From the NCBI RefSeq assembly GCF_025548535.1, contig NZ_JAJLQW010000001.1, positions 806,001 to 870,000 of the forward strand: 64,000 nucleotides of DNA. The letters are read 5' to 3'. The stretch's first letter is position 1, and each line of letters opens with the position of its first letter. Source of the DNA: Undibacterium sp. Jales W-56. GTDB taxonomy: Bacteria; Pseudomonadota; Gammaproteobacteria; Burkholderiales; Burkholderiaceae_D. The notes below the pieces were generated by a model, which was given only the letters and a program-made list of their open reading frames with translations, was not told the origin of the DNA and did not search any database. Made by a program: the position numbers and the translations under genes. Positions 1-7,772 of the stretch are shown piece by piece.

Positions 1-246
1 GGTAATCCGTATGTGATGCTGGCGGGGAGCATACCGGCGGAGCGCACCGGCGTGTACATGGGAATTTTCAATATGTTTATCGTGATCCCCATGATCATCC
101 AGATTTTTACTTTGCCGCTGTATTACCAGAGCTGGCTGGGCGGCAATCCTGAAAACGTGATCCGCCTGGCAGGCGTATTGCTGATTTGCGCAGCGTGTGC
201 AGTCGGTTTTGTAAAACTACAGCCGGTTGCGGATAAGTCCGTCTAG
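1..246 (+). CDS. MFS transporter, C-terminal fragment (cut by window edge)
   Basis: The frame is open from base 1 to a TAG stop at 244-246 and gives about 81 residues, the last two membrane helices of a major facilitator transporter. The stretch PAERTGVYMGIFNMFIVIPM, a loop followed by a helix, resembles the C-terminal half of the SLC45-like sugar (maltose/sucrose type) MFS subfamily. A second hydrophobic helix follows (VIRLAGVLLICAACAVGFV) before a short cytoplasmic tail. The substrate cannot be told from this fragment. It converges on the PstS-like gene downstream with 26 bases between the stops. Confidence 0.75.
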   Translation, partial: GNPYVMLAGSIPAERTGVYMGIFNMFIVIPMIIQIFTLPLYYQSWLGGNPENVIRLAGVLLICAACAVGFVKLQPVADKSV

Positions 247-272
247 GCGATAGAAAAACCGCCTGGCTTGAA

Positions 273-1325
273 CTACTGCTGCAATGACCACTGCAAGGGT
301 TTGCCGCTCTTATCGGTGACGGTGGTCATCTCTTTGTACACCCGTGCCTGAATCGCATCAGGCAGTCGCACCAGATCCACGTTATTTACCAGATGATCGC
401 CGTTCAAAAATCCCCAGGCAAAGAATTTTAAGACGGCAATGGTTTTTTCCGGTGTCGCAGATGCTTGCGGGACGATTACAAAAGTGCCCATCGTGATCGG
501 CCAGACATTCGGCCCGGATTTATCCGTCAGCATTTCATCAAAGCTTGCCTTGGTTTTCCATTGGCTGGCGTTTAAGGCGGCCGCGAAGCTTTCTGCGGAC
601 GCCGACAAGAATTTTCCATCGCGGTTTTTCAGTTGAACCGCGCTTAACTTGTCTTGCAACACGTAGTTGTAATCGATATAGCTGATTGCATACGGGGTTT
701 TCTTGAGCGCGGCCACAATCCCGCTACTTCCCTTAATCTGCGTCAAGTCCTTGTGCCATGCGATAGTGAAGTTTTTGCTGTAAGCAGCTTTCCAGTCCGG
801 GCTGATTTTACTCAGGTAATCGGTATAGTTATAGGTGGTGCCTGAGCCATCCTGGCGCACGATGACTTCAATGTTTTTCGAAGGCAAACTCACGTTGGGA
901 TTGAGCGAGGTAATCGCTGCATCGTTCCACATCGTGATTTTTCGCGAAAAAATTGCGGCGAGCAGTTCGCCGGTGAGTTTTAATTCGCCGGATCTTATAC
1001 CCGGTACATTAATAATCGGCACCACGCCCGAAATCGCAGACGGGAATTGAATCAATTGTTCTTTTTTTAAATCTGCCGGATTCATTGCAACGTCGCTGGC
1101 GCCAAAATCGACTTCCCTGGCTTTGATCTGCTTAATGCCGCCGGAAGAACCGACCGGTTTGTAATCCAGCGCTTCTCCCGATTTCTTCACATAAGCTTGT
1201 GACCAGATGTTATACAAGGGCGCTGCTGCGGAGGAACCCGCGCCGTTTAAAGCTGCTGCGAGGCTGGGTAGGGAGAAGGTAAGGGAGATACAGAGTGCAG
1301 GTACTAAATGACGAAAGGATTTCAT
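273..1325 (-). CDS. PstS-like phosphate ABC transporter substrate-binding protein (second copy)
   Basis: This is a 350-residue periplasmic phosphate-binding protein of the PstS family. The start at 1325 was chosen because MKSFRHLVPALC begins a clean signal peptide ending near SLAAA; the frame stays open upstream but adds only an implausible leader. Family motifs are visible: the N-terminal GAGSSAAAPLY, SSGGIKQIKAREVDFGASD, and the phosphate-contacting RQDGSGTTYNYTDYLSK. It is clearly paralogous to the pstS at 7773-8819, which has the same blocks. No pstCAB genes accompany it, so it either feeds the main Pst permease or binds phosphate independently. No strong Shine-Dalgarno sequence is visible. 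Confidence 0.85.
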   Translation of the reverse strand: MKSFRHLVPALCISLTFSLPSLAAALNGAGSSAAAPLYNIWSQAYVKKSGEALDYKPVGSSGGIKQIKAREVDFGASDVAMNPADLKKEQLIQFPSAISGVVPIINVPGIRSGELKLTGELLAAIFSRKITMWNDAAITSLNPNVSLPSKNIEVIVRQDGSGTTYNYTDYLSKISPDWKAAYSKNFTIAWHKDLTQIKGSSGIVAALKKTPYAISYIDYNYVLQDKLSAVQLKNRDGKFLSASAESFAAALNASQWKTKASFDEMLTDKSGPNVWPITMGTFVIVPQASATPEKTIAVLKFFAWGFLNGDHLVNNVDLVRLPDAIQARVYKEMTTVTDKSGKPLQWSLQQ

Positions 1326-1407
1326 GAGTTTGAGATGGCGGTAATGATGCAAATAACGGATTCGGCACGCATTATCGCTCAAATTTATGACTGCATAGTG
1401 AATCTAT

Positions 1408-1425
1408 CTGTCATGTTCAGGTCAT
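1408..1425 (+). promoter_or_regulatory. Candidate Pho box (PhoB site), two half-sites
   Basis: CTGTCAT at 1408-1414 and AGGTCAT at 1419-1425 are direct repeats with the 11-base period of PhoB boxes (consensus CTGTCAT repeated every 11 bases). The orientation points to the histone-like gene at 1527. The PstS-like gene leaves in the other direction, and only a single weak reverse half-site (ATGACT near 1387) faces it. The second half-site has two mismatches in its first two bases, so this is weaker than the other boxes in the window. Confidence 0.5.
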
Positions 1426-1526
1426 TAAAATGGATTAATTTGTTTATATATTAAGAAAAATTTCAAATTTGTAAATTTAGGATAAATAGTTTATATTATT
1501 TGTATATTTAATTCATGGAGGTGTTT

Positions 1527-2039
1527 ATGGCTACTGTCCCGAGTAAAAAAGTCGCGATGACGACTAATTCTGCTGTTAAACCTATTCCTAAGACTGTTGG
1601 CAAGACTGCGGTAGTTCCTGCCAAAAAAATTGCAACGGCTGCCAAACTTGCCGCCAGTCCTGCCGTTAAATCAATAACTAAGCCAGCCGCAAAGCCGATC
1701 GTTAAAAAATCTGCTGCCAAGGCTAAACCTGTGGCAAAAGTCGCAGTTAAGGCCAGCCCGGCAAAACCAGCCGTTGCTAAAGCTGTGGCAGCTGCACCGG
1801 TCAAGGACAAGATCAAAAAAGAAAAACTGGTACGTGACAGCTTCACCATGCCAGAGTCGGAATACGAAGTACTCAGTAGGGTGAAGAAAGCCTGTTTGAG
1901 CGCTGGCGTCGAAGTGAAGAAAAGCCAATTATTGCGTATCGGCCTGGTTTTGTTGAACAAGGCCAATGTCGTCGAGCTGAAGACCCTGATCAACGCGCTT
2001 GCACCATTGAAGGCCGGGCGTCCTAAGAAGGATAAATAA
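1527..2039 (+). CDS. Histone H1-like Lys/Ala/Pro-rich DNA-binding protein
   Basis: A 170-residue basic protein in two parts. Residues 1 to about 100 are low-complexity Lys/Ala/Pro/Val repeats (many AKP, AAKP and KPV steps) like bacterial histone H1-type or AlgP-type proteins. The last ~70 residues form a compact domain (VRDSFTMPESEYEVLSRVKK, then VEVKKSQLLRIGLVLLNKA) that looks helical and may be a small nucleic-acid-binding or oligomerisation domain. The second ATG (1527) was chosen because GGAGG at 1517-1521 sits five bases before it; an upstream ATG at 1515 has no ribosome site. A strong terminator follows. A nucleoid role is inferred from composition. Confidence 0.7.
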   Translation: MATVPSKKVAMTTNSAVKPIPKTVGKTAVVPAKKIATAAKLAASPAVKSITKPAAKPIVKKSAAKAKPVAKVAVKASPAKPAVAKAVAAAPVKDKIKKEKLVRDSFTMPESEYEVLSRVKKACLSAGVEVKKSQLLRIGLVLLNKANVVELKTLINALAPLKAGRPKKDK

Positions 2040-2063
2040 GCTTTTCTGCGATGTTTCACCGTT

Positions 2064-2102
2064 ACAACAGGCCCGCCCATCAAGCGGGCCTGTTGTATTT
2101 TT
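2064..2102 (+). terminator. Rho-independent terminator
   Basis: Perfect 13-bp stem ACAACAGGCCCGC (2064-2076) / GCGGGCCTGTTGT (2084-2096), a 7-base loop, then ATTTTT. It ends the histone-like gene and isolates it from the Pho-box promoter that starts three bases later. Confidence 0.92.
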
Positions 2103-2104
2103 GC

Positions 2105-2133
2105 TTGTCATAAAACCGACATCAAACTGTCAT
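2105..2133 (+). promoter_or_regulatory. Pho box array, three half-sites
   Basis: TTGTCAT (2105-2111), CCGACAT (2116-2122) and CTGTCAT (2127-2133) follow each other with an exact 11-base period and AT-rich spacers, the signature of overlapping PhoB boxes. The array lies 65 bases before the acyltransferase ATG at 2198 and points toward it, so the two-gene operon is probably induced by phosphate starvation through the PhoB/PhoR encoded at 12.6-14.8 kb. Confidence 0.8.
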
Positions 2134-2197
2134 CTTGTTGAAGTAATCCTGATTTAATCTTCGTCCGTCAAAATGCTAAACACAAAAAGGACGATGC

Positions 2198-2965
2198 ATG
2201 AGATTACTCACGATACCTGCGGATGCCAATCCCAGTTTTTCTAAACTCAGCCTGAGTCTGGCGAGCACCGCCAAAGAAGTCAAAGAAGTACAACGTCTGC
2301 GCTACAAGGTTTTTATCGAAGCGATGGGTTTATCGGCACTCAGTAATCCTGATGGCCTCGACAAAGATGAATTTGATGAACACTGCGATCACCTGATCGT
2401 GCGCGACACCAAGACCCTCAAAGTCGTCGGCACTTACCGCATTCTTGGCCCGAATGCCGCCCGTCACATCGGTCGCTATTATTCCGAAACAGAATTCGAT
2501 TTATCCCGCCTGCATAATATCCGCGGCAGCATCGCCGAAGCCGGGCGCGCCTGCATCCACCCCGACTATCGCAGCGGTGCTGTCATCATGCTGCTATGGG
2601 CTGGCCTGGCGGCGTATATGCGCCGTGAGCGCTGCTCACACCTGATCGGCTGCGCGAGCATCAGCCTGACCGACGGAGGGCATAATGCCGCCGCGATTTA
2701 TCGCAATTTTAAAGAGGCCGATTTCTCTCCTCTGGAATATCGCGTCACGCCGCTGTTGCCGTTTCCGTATGAGGAAATGGATGCCAGCCATGAAGCCCGT
2801 ATTCCACCGTTGCTCAAAGGCTATCTGCGGGCGGGTGCCTGGGTTTGCGGCGAACCGGCATGGGATCCTGATTTTCATTGCGCCGACTTGTTCGTGATGT
2901 TGCCCTTGTCGAATCTCGACGATCGCTATGCCAAGCACTACGGTACTGAGGAGTTAGCAAAATGA
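2198..2965 (+). CDS. olsB: OlsB-like GNAT N-acyltransferase (ornithine lipid synthesis)
   Basis: A 255-residue protein of the acyl-ACP-dependent GNAT branch (COG3176) that includes OlsB, which makes lyso-ornithine lipid from ornithine and 3-hydroxyacyl-ACP. Family landmarks are RLRYKVFIEAMGL near residue 31, FDEHCDHLIVRD, VVGTYRIL, the YYSETEFDLS block, and EAGRACIHPDYRSG, the acyl-donor loop. The start follows AAAAAGGA at 2184-2191. It overlaps the next gene by four bases (ATGA), so the two are coupled. The upstream Pho box and the PlcP-like neighbour fit lipid replacement during phosphate limitation. An acyltransferase for another amino acid is possible. No olsA gene is visible in the window. 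Confidence 0.75.
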   Translation: MRLLTIPADANPSFSKLSLSLASTAKEVKEVQRLRYKVFIEAMGLSALSNPDGLDKDEFDEHCDHLIVRDTKTLKVVGTYRILGPNAARHIGRYYSETEFDLSRLHNIRGSIAEAGRACIHPDYRSGAVIMLLWAGLAAYMRRERCSHLIGCASISLTDGGHNAAAIYRNFKEADFSPLEYRVTPLLPFPYEEMDASHEARIPPLLKGYLRAGAWVCGEPAWDPDFHCADLFVMLPLSNLDDRYAKHYGTEELAK

Positions 2966-3804
2966 AGCCTGGCGACCATTTCCTGAATCAGAAGTTGTTT
3001 AAAACCAGTAAAAAAGATGTCATACGTTTCCGTAGCATCTGGATATCTGATCTGCATTTAGGAACCACCGGTTGCCAGGCTGCACGTTTGCTCGAATTTT
3101 TACAAGCGACCGAATCAGAGACGCTGTATCTGGTCGGCGACATCATCGACGGCTGGCAGCTCAAGCGTCGCTGGTACTGGGATCAGACCCACAACAACGT
3201 GGTGCAAACCGTGTTGAAAAAAGCCAAGAAGGGAACTAATGTCATCTTCGTTCCCGGCAATCACGATGAGTCGATCCGTCAATTCATCGACCTCGATTTT
3301 GGCGGCATTAAGGTCAGGGACGAACTGGTCCATGTGACCGCGCAAGGCAAGCGCATGCTAGTGCTGCACGGTGATCGCTTCGATGGTGTGATCGCCTGCG
3401 CCAAATGGCTGGCCTACGTTGGCGACAGCCTGTACACCGTGATCCTGAAATTCAATCAGGTCTTCAACAACTGGCGCGCCCGCGCCGGCCTGCCGTATTG
3501 GTCGCTCTCGCAATACCTGAAGCTCAAGGTCAAGAATGCCGTCAGCTACATCAGTTCTTTTGAAAACGCCCTGGCCGATGAGGCACGTAAACGCGACCTC
3601 GACGGCGTGATTTGCGGCCACATCCACAAACCGGAAATCCGCGATATCGACGGTGTCTTGTACTGTAACGATGGCGACTGGGTAGAGAGCTTGTCGGCGC
3701 TGGTAGAAGAGCCTAGCGGCGAATTGCGCCTGGTCAGCTGGCACGACATCATGCAGGTCAATCATCCGGTATTGGCGCAGGAGCCAGAATTGGTGAATGC
3801 CTGA
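2962..3804 (+). CDS. plcP: PlcP-like metallophosphoesterase (phospholipid degradation)
   Basis: A 280-residue calcineurin-like phosphoesterase. Metal-binding motifs in order are SDLHLG (near residue 30), GDIIDGW, GNHDE, HGDRFD and CGHIHKPEI. The stretches QAARLLEFLQ, RRWYWDQTHNNVVQ and YWSLSQYLKLKVKNAV are like rhizobial PlcP, the phospholipase C-like enzyme that removes head groups from phospholipids under phosphate starvation. The related LpxH (UDP-2,3-diacylglucosamine hydrolase) is the main alternative. Coupling to the OlsB-like gene and the shared Pho box favour PlcP. GAGGAG about 7 bases before the ATG serves as ribosome site. Confidence 0.75.
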   Translation: MKPGDHFLNQKLFKTSKKDVIRFRSIWISDLHLGTTGCQAARLLEFLQATESETLYLVGDIIDGWQLKRRWYWDQTHNNVVQTVLKKAKKGTNVIFVPGNHDESIRQFIDLDFGGIKVRDELVHVTAQGKRMLVLHGDRFDGVIACAKWLAYVGDSLYTVILKFNQVFNNWRARAGLPYWSLSQYLKLKVKNAVSYISSFENALADEARKRDLDGVICGHIHKPEIRDIDGVLYCNDGDWVESLSALVEEPSGELRLVSWHDIMQVNHPVLAQEPELVNA

Positions 3805-3805
3805 T

Positions 3806-3866
3806 CCGCTATATTTTATGCGCCTGTCAAGCCGAAAATGCTCGCAAAGGCGCATGGATAGTGCGG
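3806..3866. repeat. 60-bp palindromic intergenic repeat, copy A
   Basis: The right arm GGCGCATGGATAGTGCGG (3849-3866) is identical to the right arm of the copy at 21221-21280. The left arm (CCGCTATATTTTATGCGCC) is a decayed inverse. Total length is about 61 bp. It lies directly after plcP and resembles REP/BIME-type elements. Confidence 0.75.
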
Positions 3867-3894
3867 GGTATCTGTCAATACGATAAAAATCGGA

Positions 3895-4212
3895 TTAAGT
3901 GAATTGACGTAATCCCGAGTCAATCAGAGCAGATGGCATAACCCGCTCACCGTCTTTGTCCCAATAAAATAACCAGCCAGCATCAGAAAAATGCGTCACT
4001 CTGCGCGTAATAAATAAAATCGCCATTTGTACAGCGTGCCAGCTATCAATTCCATAAATCGTCGATGGATGTGTGTCGAGTACGCCAAGCGATACGGCGC
4101 AGCACCAGTCAATATGATTCTTTAGCGGTGCCGCAATACACAAGTTCAGTTCAGCGCCGACACCATCTGGTGATACTGCGTACCAGTTTCTTTCCATCAA
4201 AAAATCGTTCAT
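3895..4212 (-). CDS. Small protein of unknown function
   Basis: 105 residues with no family I can name with confidence. It is rich in aromatic residues (ERNWYAV, IDWCCAV, DSWHAVQMAI, DAGWLFYWDKDGERV) and reads as one small globular domain without a signal peptide or membrane helix. GAAGGAAG about six bases before the ATG supports the start. It lies just downstream of the VOC-family gene on the same strand, 33 bases away, so the two may be co-transcribed. Confidence 0.6.
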   Translation of the reverse strand: MNDFLMERNWYAVSPDGVGAELNLCIAAPLKNHIDWCCAVSLGVLDTHPSTIYGIDSWHAVQMAILFITRRVTHFSDAGWLFYWDKDGERVMPSALIDSGLRQFT

Positions 4213-4245
4213 TACGAAGCTTCCTTCAATTTAGTCGATGAATGC

Positions 4246-4614
4246 TTAGCTGCTCACCTTAACTTCATTGAACAGAATCTTATTGGAAAACGGATCCGTC
4301 AAGGTCATGGTTCTATCGCCCCACGCTGCGATTTCAATGCCGGGCTTATTGTATTTATACGTTTTTTCTGACAATTCTTTGTACAGTCCGTCGATGTCCG
4401 GCGTATTGACGAATACCTTGCTGCCCGGTGTGCAGTCGCCGGAATGTTCGCTCAGGTGAAATACTAAATTGTCTCTCGATAGCTGCATATAGATGGGGAA
4501 ATTTTCCTCAAACCGATGCTCCCAATCGATACTCATGCCGAGAAAATCGACATAGAATTGCTTCGCTTTTTCTTCATCGAAGATGCGTAAAACGGGAATG
4601 CTCTGGAAGTGCAT
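4246..4614 (-). CDS. VOC superfamily protein (glyoxalase/bleomycin-resistance type)
   Basis: 122 residues with the two paired beta-alpha-beta modules of the vicinal oxygen chelate fold: PVLRIFDEEKAKQFYVDFLG at the start, LVFHLSEHSGD in the middle, and WGDRTMTLTDPFSNKILFNE near the end. The stretch FPIYMQLSRDN resembles bleomycin-binding and glyoxalase-like proteins. VOC proteins bind or convert many small molecules, so the substrate cannot be assigned. The ~230 bases between this gene and sixA hold no gene that I can support. Confidence 0.75.
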   Translation of the reverse strand: MHFQSIPVLRIFDEEKAKQFYVDFLGMSIDWEHRFEENFPIYMQLSRDNLVFHLSEHSGDCTPGSKVFVNTPDIDGLYKELSEKTYKYNKPGIEIAAWGDRTMTLTDPFSNKILFNEVKVSS

Positions 4615-4847
4615 AGTCGATCCTTATTCCTACATCAACTGCCATCATCATTGACCATCAAAGTAAAGTGCGCCATGCGCACCGCTGTCGGATGTTTTGA
4701 CGACAGGTAATTCATCTGGAGCTGCGATGTTGCGCATGGCGTACCTACTGATTACGTATGCTATTTTAATAATACCTGCAAGTCGTACCAATCCTACATG
4801 TTTGATATTTAAAGGTAGACGGCGCAGCAGCGTCGCCACAAAGCCAA

Positions 4848-5330
4848 TTACTTCACCACCAAATCCGGCGCCATGATCGCTTTCAGGTAGGTTTGTACAC
4901 CTGCTGCGCTGTCTTCTTTGGAACGCTGCTTCTGGCTGATCCACCAGACATTGCCTTTGCGTACCGAGCAGTCATGTTGTGTCGGCGCGATCAGGCGGGC
5001 GGCGACCTGGCCCAGGGTGGGCTGGTGGCCAACGATGAGTACCGGCTCGCGGCTGTTGGGCCAGTTGGCGGCCAGCAGCAGGGCGTCGGCATCGGCTTCG
5101 GGGCCGATTTCGTAGATGACTTTGAACTTGCGGTCGAGCGCCGCCATGGTTTCGCGGGTTCTGACCGTGGGGCTGACCAGGATGCGGCAAGTCTCCGGCA
5201 GATTGCTGTCTAGCCAGTAAGCCATTTTATTCGCTTGCTTGATCCCTTTGCCCGTCAGCTTGCGGGCGCTGTCCGGCATGCCGGGGGCGGCCAGTTCTGC
5301 TTCTGCGTGTCGCCACAGGATCAGGTCCAT
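4848..5330 (-). CDS. sixA: Phosphohistidine phosphatase SixA
   Basis: 160 residues of the histidine phosphatase superfamily. The N-terminal LILWRHAEAE carries the catalytic RH pair (H8), and VGHQPTLGQVA carries the second active-site histidine. The length matches SixA. SixA removes phosphate from histidine phosphotransfer proteins such as the ArcB HPt domain or the PTS-Ntr protein NPr. It starts one base after the ppk1 stop, so it is translated from the ppk1 transcript, which has a Pho box at its promoter. Confidence 0.88.
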   Translation of the reverse strand: MDLILWRHAEAELAAPGMPDSARKLTGKGIKQANKMAYWLDSNLPETCRILVSPTVRTRETMAALDRKFKVIYEIGPEADADALLLAANWPNSREPVLIVGHQPTLGQVAARLIAPTQHDCSVRKGNVWWISQKQRSKEDSAAGVQTYLKAIMAPDLVVK

Positions 5331-5331
5331 C

Positions 5332-7518
5332 TTAGTCGCCGTCCGTCTCTGATAAGGAGCCCAGGCGCTGCATCAGGCTTTGCTGGGCGCAGAGGGAGGT
5401 CTGCTTGTTGCGGGCTTTTTTGCGATGGTAATCGCCCTCGCTGTCCAGGGTCCAGGCGTTGACATTGTCTTTCAGATAGGGATCGAGACCCTCGGTGATC
5501 ACGCGTTTTTTCAGGGATTTATCTAATACCGGAAAAGCGACTTCGATACGGCGGAACAGGTTGCGGCTCATCCAGTCGGCGCTGGCGAGATACACATTAT
5601 GTTCGAGGTCATTGCGGAAATAATAGATGCGGCTGTGTTCCAGAAAACGTCCGATGATGGAGCGCACCTTGATATTTTCCGACAAGCCCGGCACGCCAGG
5701 ACGCAGGGCGCATGCGCCGCGCACGATCAGGTCGATTTTGACGCCATCGGCTGAGGCCGCATACAGGGCGCGGATCACGGTCTCGTCGAGCAGGGCATTC
5801 ATCTTGGCAATGATGCGTCCCGGTCTGCCGGAGCGGGCGATCTTGGCTTCGTTACGGATCGCCTTGATGATCTGCGGTTGCAGGGCGAATGGGGCGAGCC
5901 ACAGGTATTCGAGCTTCTTCGGCTTATTCAGCCCGGTCAGATGGATGAAGACTTCATTGACCTCGGCCGCCAGCGCAGGATGGGCGGTCAGCAGGCCGAA
6001 GTCGGTATAGAACTTGGTGGTCGAGGGATGGTAGTTGCCGGTGCCCAGATGCGCGTAATGGCGCAATAAGCCGCCTTCTTCACGACGGATCACCAGCGCT
6101 AATTTGGCATGGGTCTTTAAGCCGACCACACCGTACACGACTTGCGCACCGGCGCGTTGCAGACGATCGGCCCAGTTGATATTCGCTTCTTCATCAAAGC
6201 GCGCCATCAGCTCGACCACGACGGTGACTTCCTTGCCTTGGCGTGCCGCGGTGATCAGCGACTCCATCAGATCTGAGTTCATGCCGGTGCGATAAATTGT
6301 CTGCTTGATCGCCACGACCGCAGGATCGAGCGACGCCGAGCGGATGAAATCGATTACCGTCTGGAACGGCTGGAAAGGATGGTGCAATAAAATATCTTGC
6401 TTGCCGAGCAGGGTGAAGATATCGGCGTGCGTGTACTTGGCATTGATCTTGGCAGAGAACGGCGGGAAACGCAGGTTAGGCTGCTTGACGTGATCGACCA
6501 GCTCAGACAGGCGCACCATATTCACCGGGCCATCGACCGGATACAGCCGGTCCTGATCGAGTGAAAACTGCGACAGTAAAAAATGCGCAAGATCGTCGGG
6601 GCAGTTCTTGGCGACTTCCAGGCGCACTGCAGCGCCGAACTGGCGGGTCTGCAATTCTCCTTGCAAGGCATGCCGCAGATTTTTCACCTCTTCCTCATCG
6701 ACCCACAGATCGCTGTCGCGGGTCACCCGAAATTGCGAGTAGGCGAGCACTTCCCGCCCATTAAACAGGTCGCCGATGTGGGCGTGGATCACCGAGGACA
6801 GCAGGCAGAACGATAAGCCTTTATCCGATAACTCATCCGGCAGCTTGATCACACGGGGCAGGACGCGCGGTGCTTTGACGATCGCAATCGCGGTACCGCG
6901 GCCGAAGGCGTCTTTGCCTGCCAGCGATACAATGAAGTTAAGACTCTTGTTAACAACCTGGGGGAAAGGATGGGCGGGGTCGAGACCGATTGGGGTCAGC
7001 AGCGGTTTGACTTCACGCTCAAAATAGGTTTTGACCCAGGCTCTTTGCGCTTCATTTCTATCGGTGTGACGTAACAGGTGGATGCGCTTGCGTGCCAGTT
7101 GCGGCAGAATTTCCTGGTTCAGGACTTCATATTGACGCTTGGCGAGTTCATGACATTCTTTATTAATCCTGTCCATCATGGCGACGAAGGCGGGATGTTG
7201 CGCCAGTTCGCCATCGACGGTGTTCTGCGCCAGCAGGCTGGCTACCCGGACTTCAAAGAATTCATCGAGATTGCTGCCGACGATACACAAGTAACGCAAA
7301 CGCTCCATCAAAGGAATCGTTTTGTCTTCCGCTTGCGCCAGCACCCGCCAGTTAAAAGCGATTTGTGACATCTCGCGGTCCAGGAAAATCGCTGATCGCG
7401 GCAGTTCCGTGTGAGGCGTCATAGGAATCGCCGGCTTAACGGTGATGTCTTGCTCAGTCGGTTCGGCGGGCGTTGCCACTGATTCCACGGGCGGGTTGGG
7501 GGCTTTCTGATCTTGCAT
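5332..7518 (-). CDS. ppk1: Polyphosphate kinase 1
   Basis: 728 residues; PPK1 reversibly polymerises the gamma-phosphate of ATP into polyphosphate at the membrane. The N-terminal domain starts near FLDREMSQIAFNWRVL (residue ~45), followed by the helical domain (LCIVGSNLDEFFEVRVA). The catalytic C-terminal half contains GLKTHAKLALVIR, with a histidine of the active site, and HLGTGNYHPSTTKFYTDFG. The first ~40 residues (Pro/Glu/Thr-rich) are extra relative to many homologues, and a later start at the internal Met33 (7422) cannot be excluded; neither has a clear ribosome site. A Pho box array lies 60 bases upstream. Confidence 0.95.
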   Translation of the reverse strand: MQDQKAPNPPVESVATPAEPTEQDITVKPAIPMTPHTELPRSAIFLDREMSQIAFNWRVLAQAEDKTIPLMERLRYLCIVGSNLDEFFEVRVASLLAQNTVDGELAQHPAFVAMMDRINKECHELAKRQYEVLNQEILPQLARKRIHLLRHTDRNEAQRAWVKTYFEREVKPLLTPIGLDPAHPFPQVVNKSLNFIVSLAGKDAFGRGTAIAIVKAPRVLPRVIKLPDELSDKGLSFCLLSSVIHAHIGDLFNGREVLAYSQFRVTRDSDLWVDEEEVKNLRHALQGELQTRQFGAAVRLEVAKNCPDDLAHFLLSQFSLDQDRLYPVDGPVNMVRLSELVDHVKQPNLRFPPFSAKINAKYTHADIFTLLGKQDILLHHPFQPFQTVIDFIRSASLDPAVVAIKQTIYRTGMNSDLMESLITAARQGKEVTVVVELMARFDEEANINWADRLQRAGAQVVYGVVGLKTHAKLALVIRREEGGLLRHYAHLGTGNYHPSTTKFYTDFGLLTAHPALAAEVNEVFIHLTGLNKPKKLEYLWLAPFALQPQIIKAIRNEAKIARSGRPGRIIAKMNALLDETVIRALYAASADGVKIDLIVRGACALRPGVPGLSENIKVRSIIGRFLEHSRIYYFRNDLEHNVYLASADWMSRNLFRRIEVAFPVLDKSLKKRVITEGLDPYLKDNVNAWTLDSEGDYHRKKARNKQTSLCAQQSLMQRLGSLSETDGD

Positions 7519-7577
7519 GTTTGCTCGCGTGTCACAAAGACCGTCATATTAGTAAATTGAGATTGTAAAGAAGCAAT

Positions 7578-7604
7578 ATGACAATTTTATGACAATTAAT
7601 GACA
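7578..7604 (-). promoter_or_regulatory. Pho box array toward ppk1, three half-sites
   Basis: ATGACA on the plus strand at 7578-7583, 7589-7594 and 7599-7604 reads as TGTCAT three times on the minus strand, with periods of 11 and 10 bases and AT-rich spacers. It points to ppk1, whose start is 60 bases further on. Confidence 0.8.
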
Positions 7605-7636
7605 TATTATTTAGATATTTCATCAAATATTAATGT

Positions 7637-7654
7637 GCGTCATAATCCTGTCAT
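7637..7654 (+). promoter_or_regulatory. Pho box toward pstS, two half-sites
   Basis: GCGTCAT (7637-7643) and CTGTCAT (7648-7654) with an 11-base period, directed at pstS (start 7773). With the reverse array at 7578-7604 it makes the ppk1-pstS intergenic region a two-way PhoB promoter. Confidence 0.8.
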
Positions 7655-7772
7655 ATTTGACTCGTACAGTTCGATTCGTAATAAATTAGTTATAAACCAG
7701 CAGTCTGGATCAGTCGCAGTAATTTTAGACTGGCTTTCAGGTAGCTACGTGTTATCTAACCCTGAGGTGAAT

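Noticed and set aside
1508..2083. A minus-strand open frame rich in Ala/Leu/Thr opposite the histone-like gene
   Set aside because: It is the mirror of the Lys/Ala/Pro repeats; the plus strand has an ideal ribosome site and a terminator.
4615..4847. GTGCGCCATGCGCAC palindrome (4668-4682) as terminator or operator
   Set aside because: No T-run, no repeat elsewhere in the window and no regulator nearby; chance is likely.
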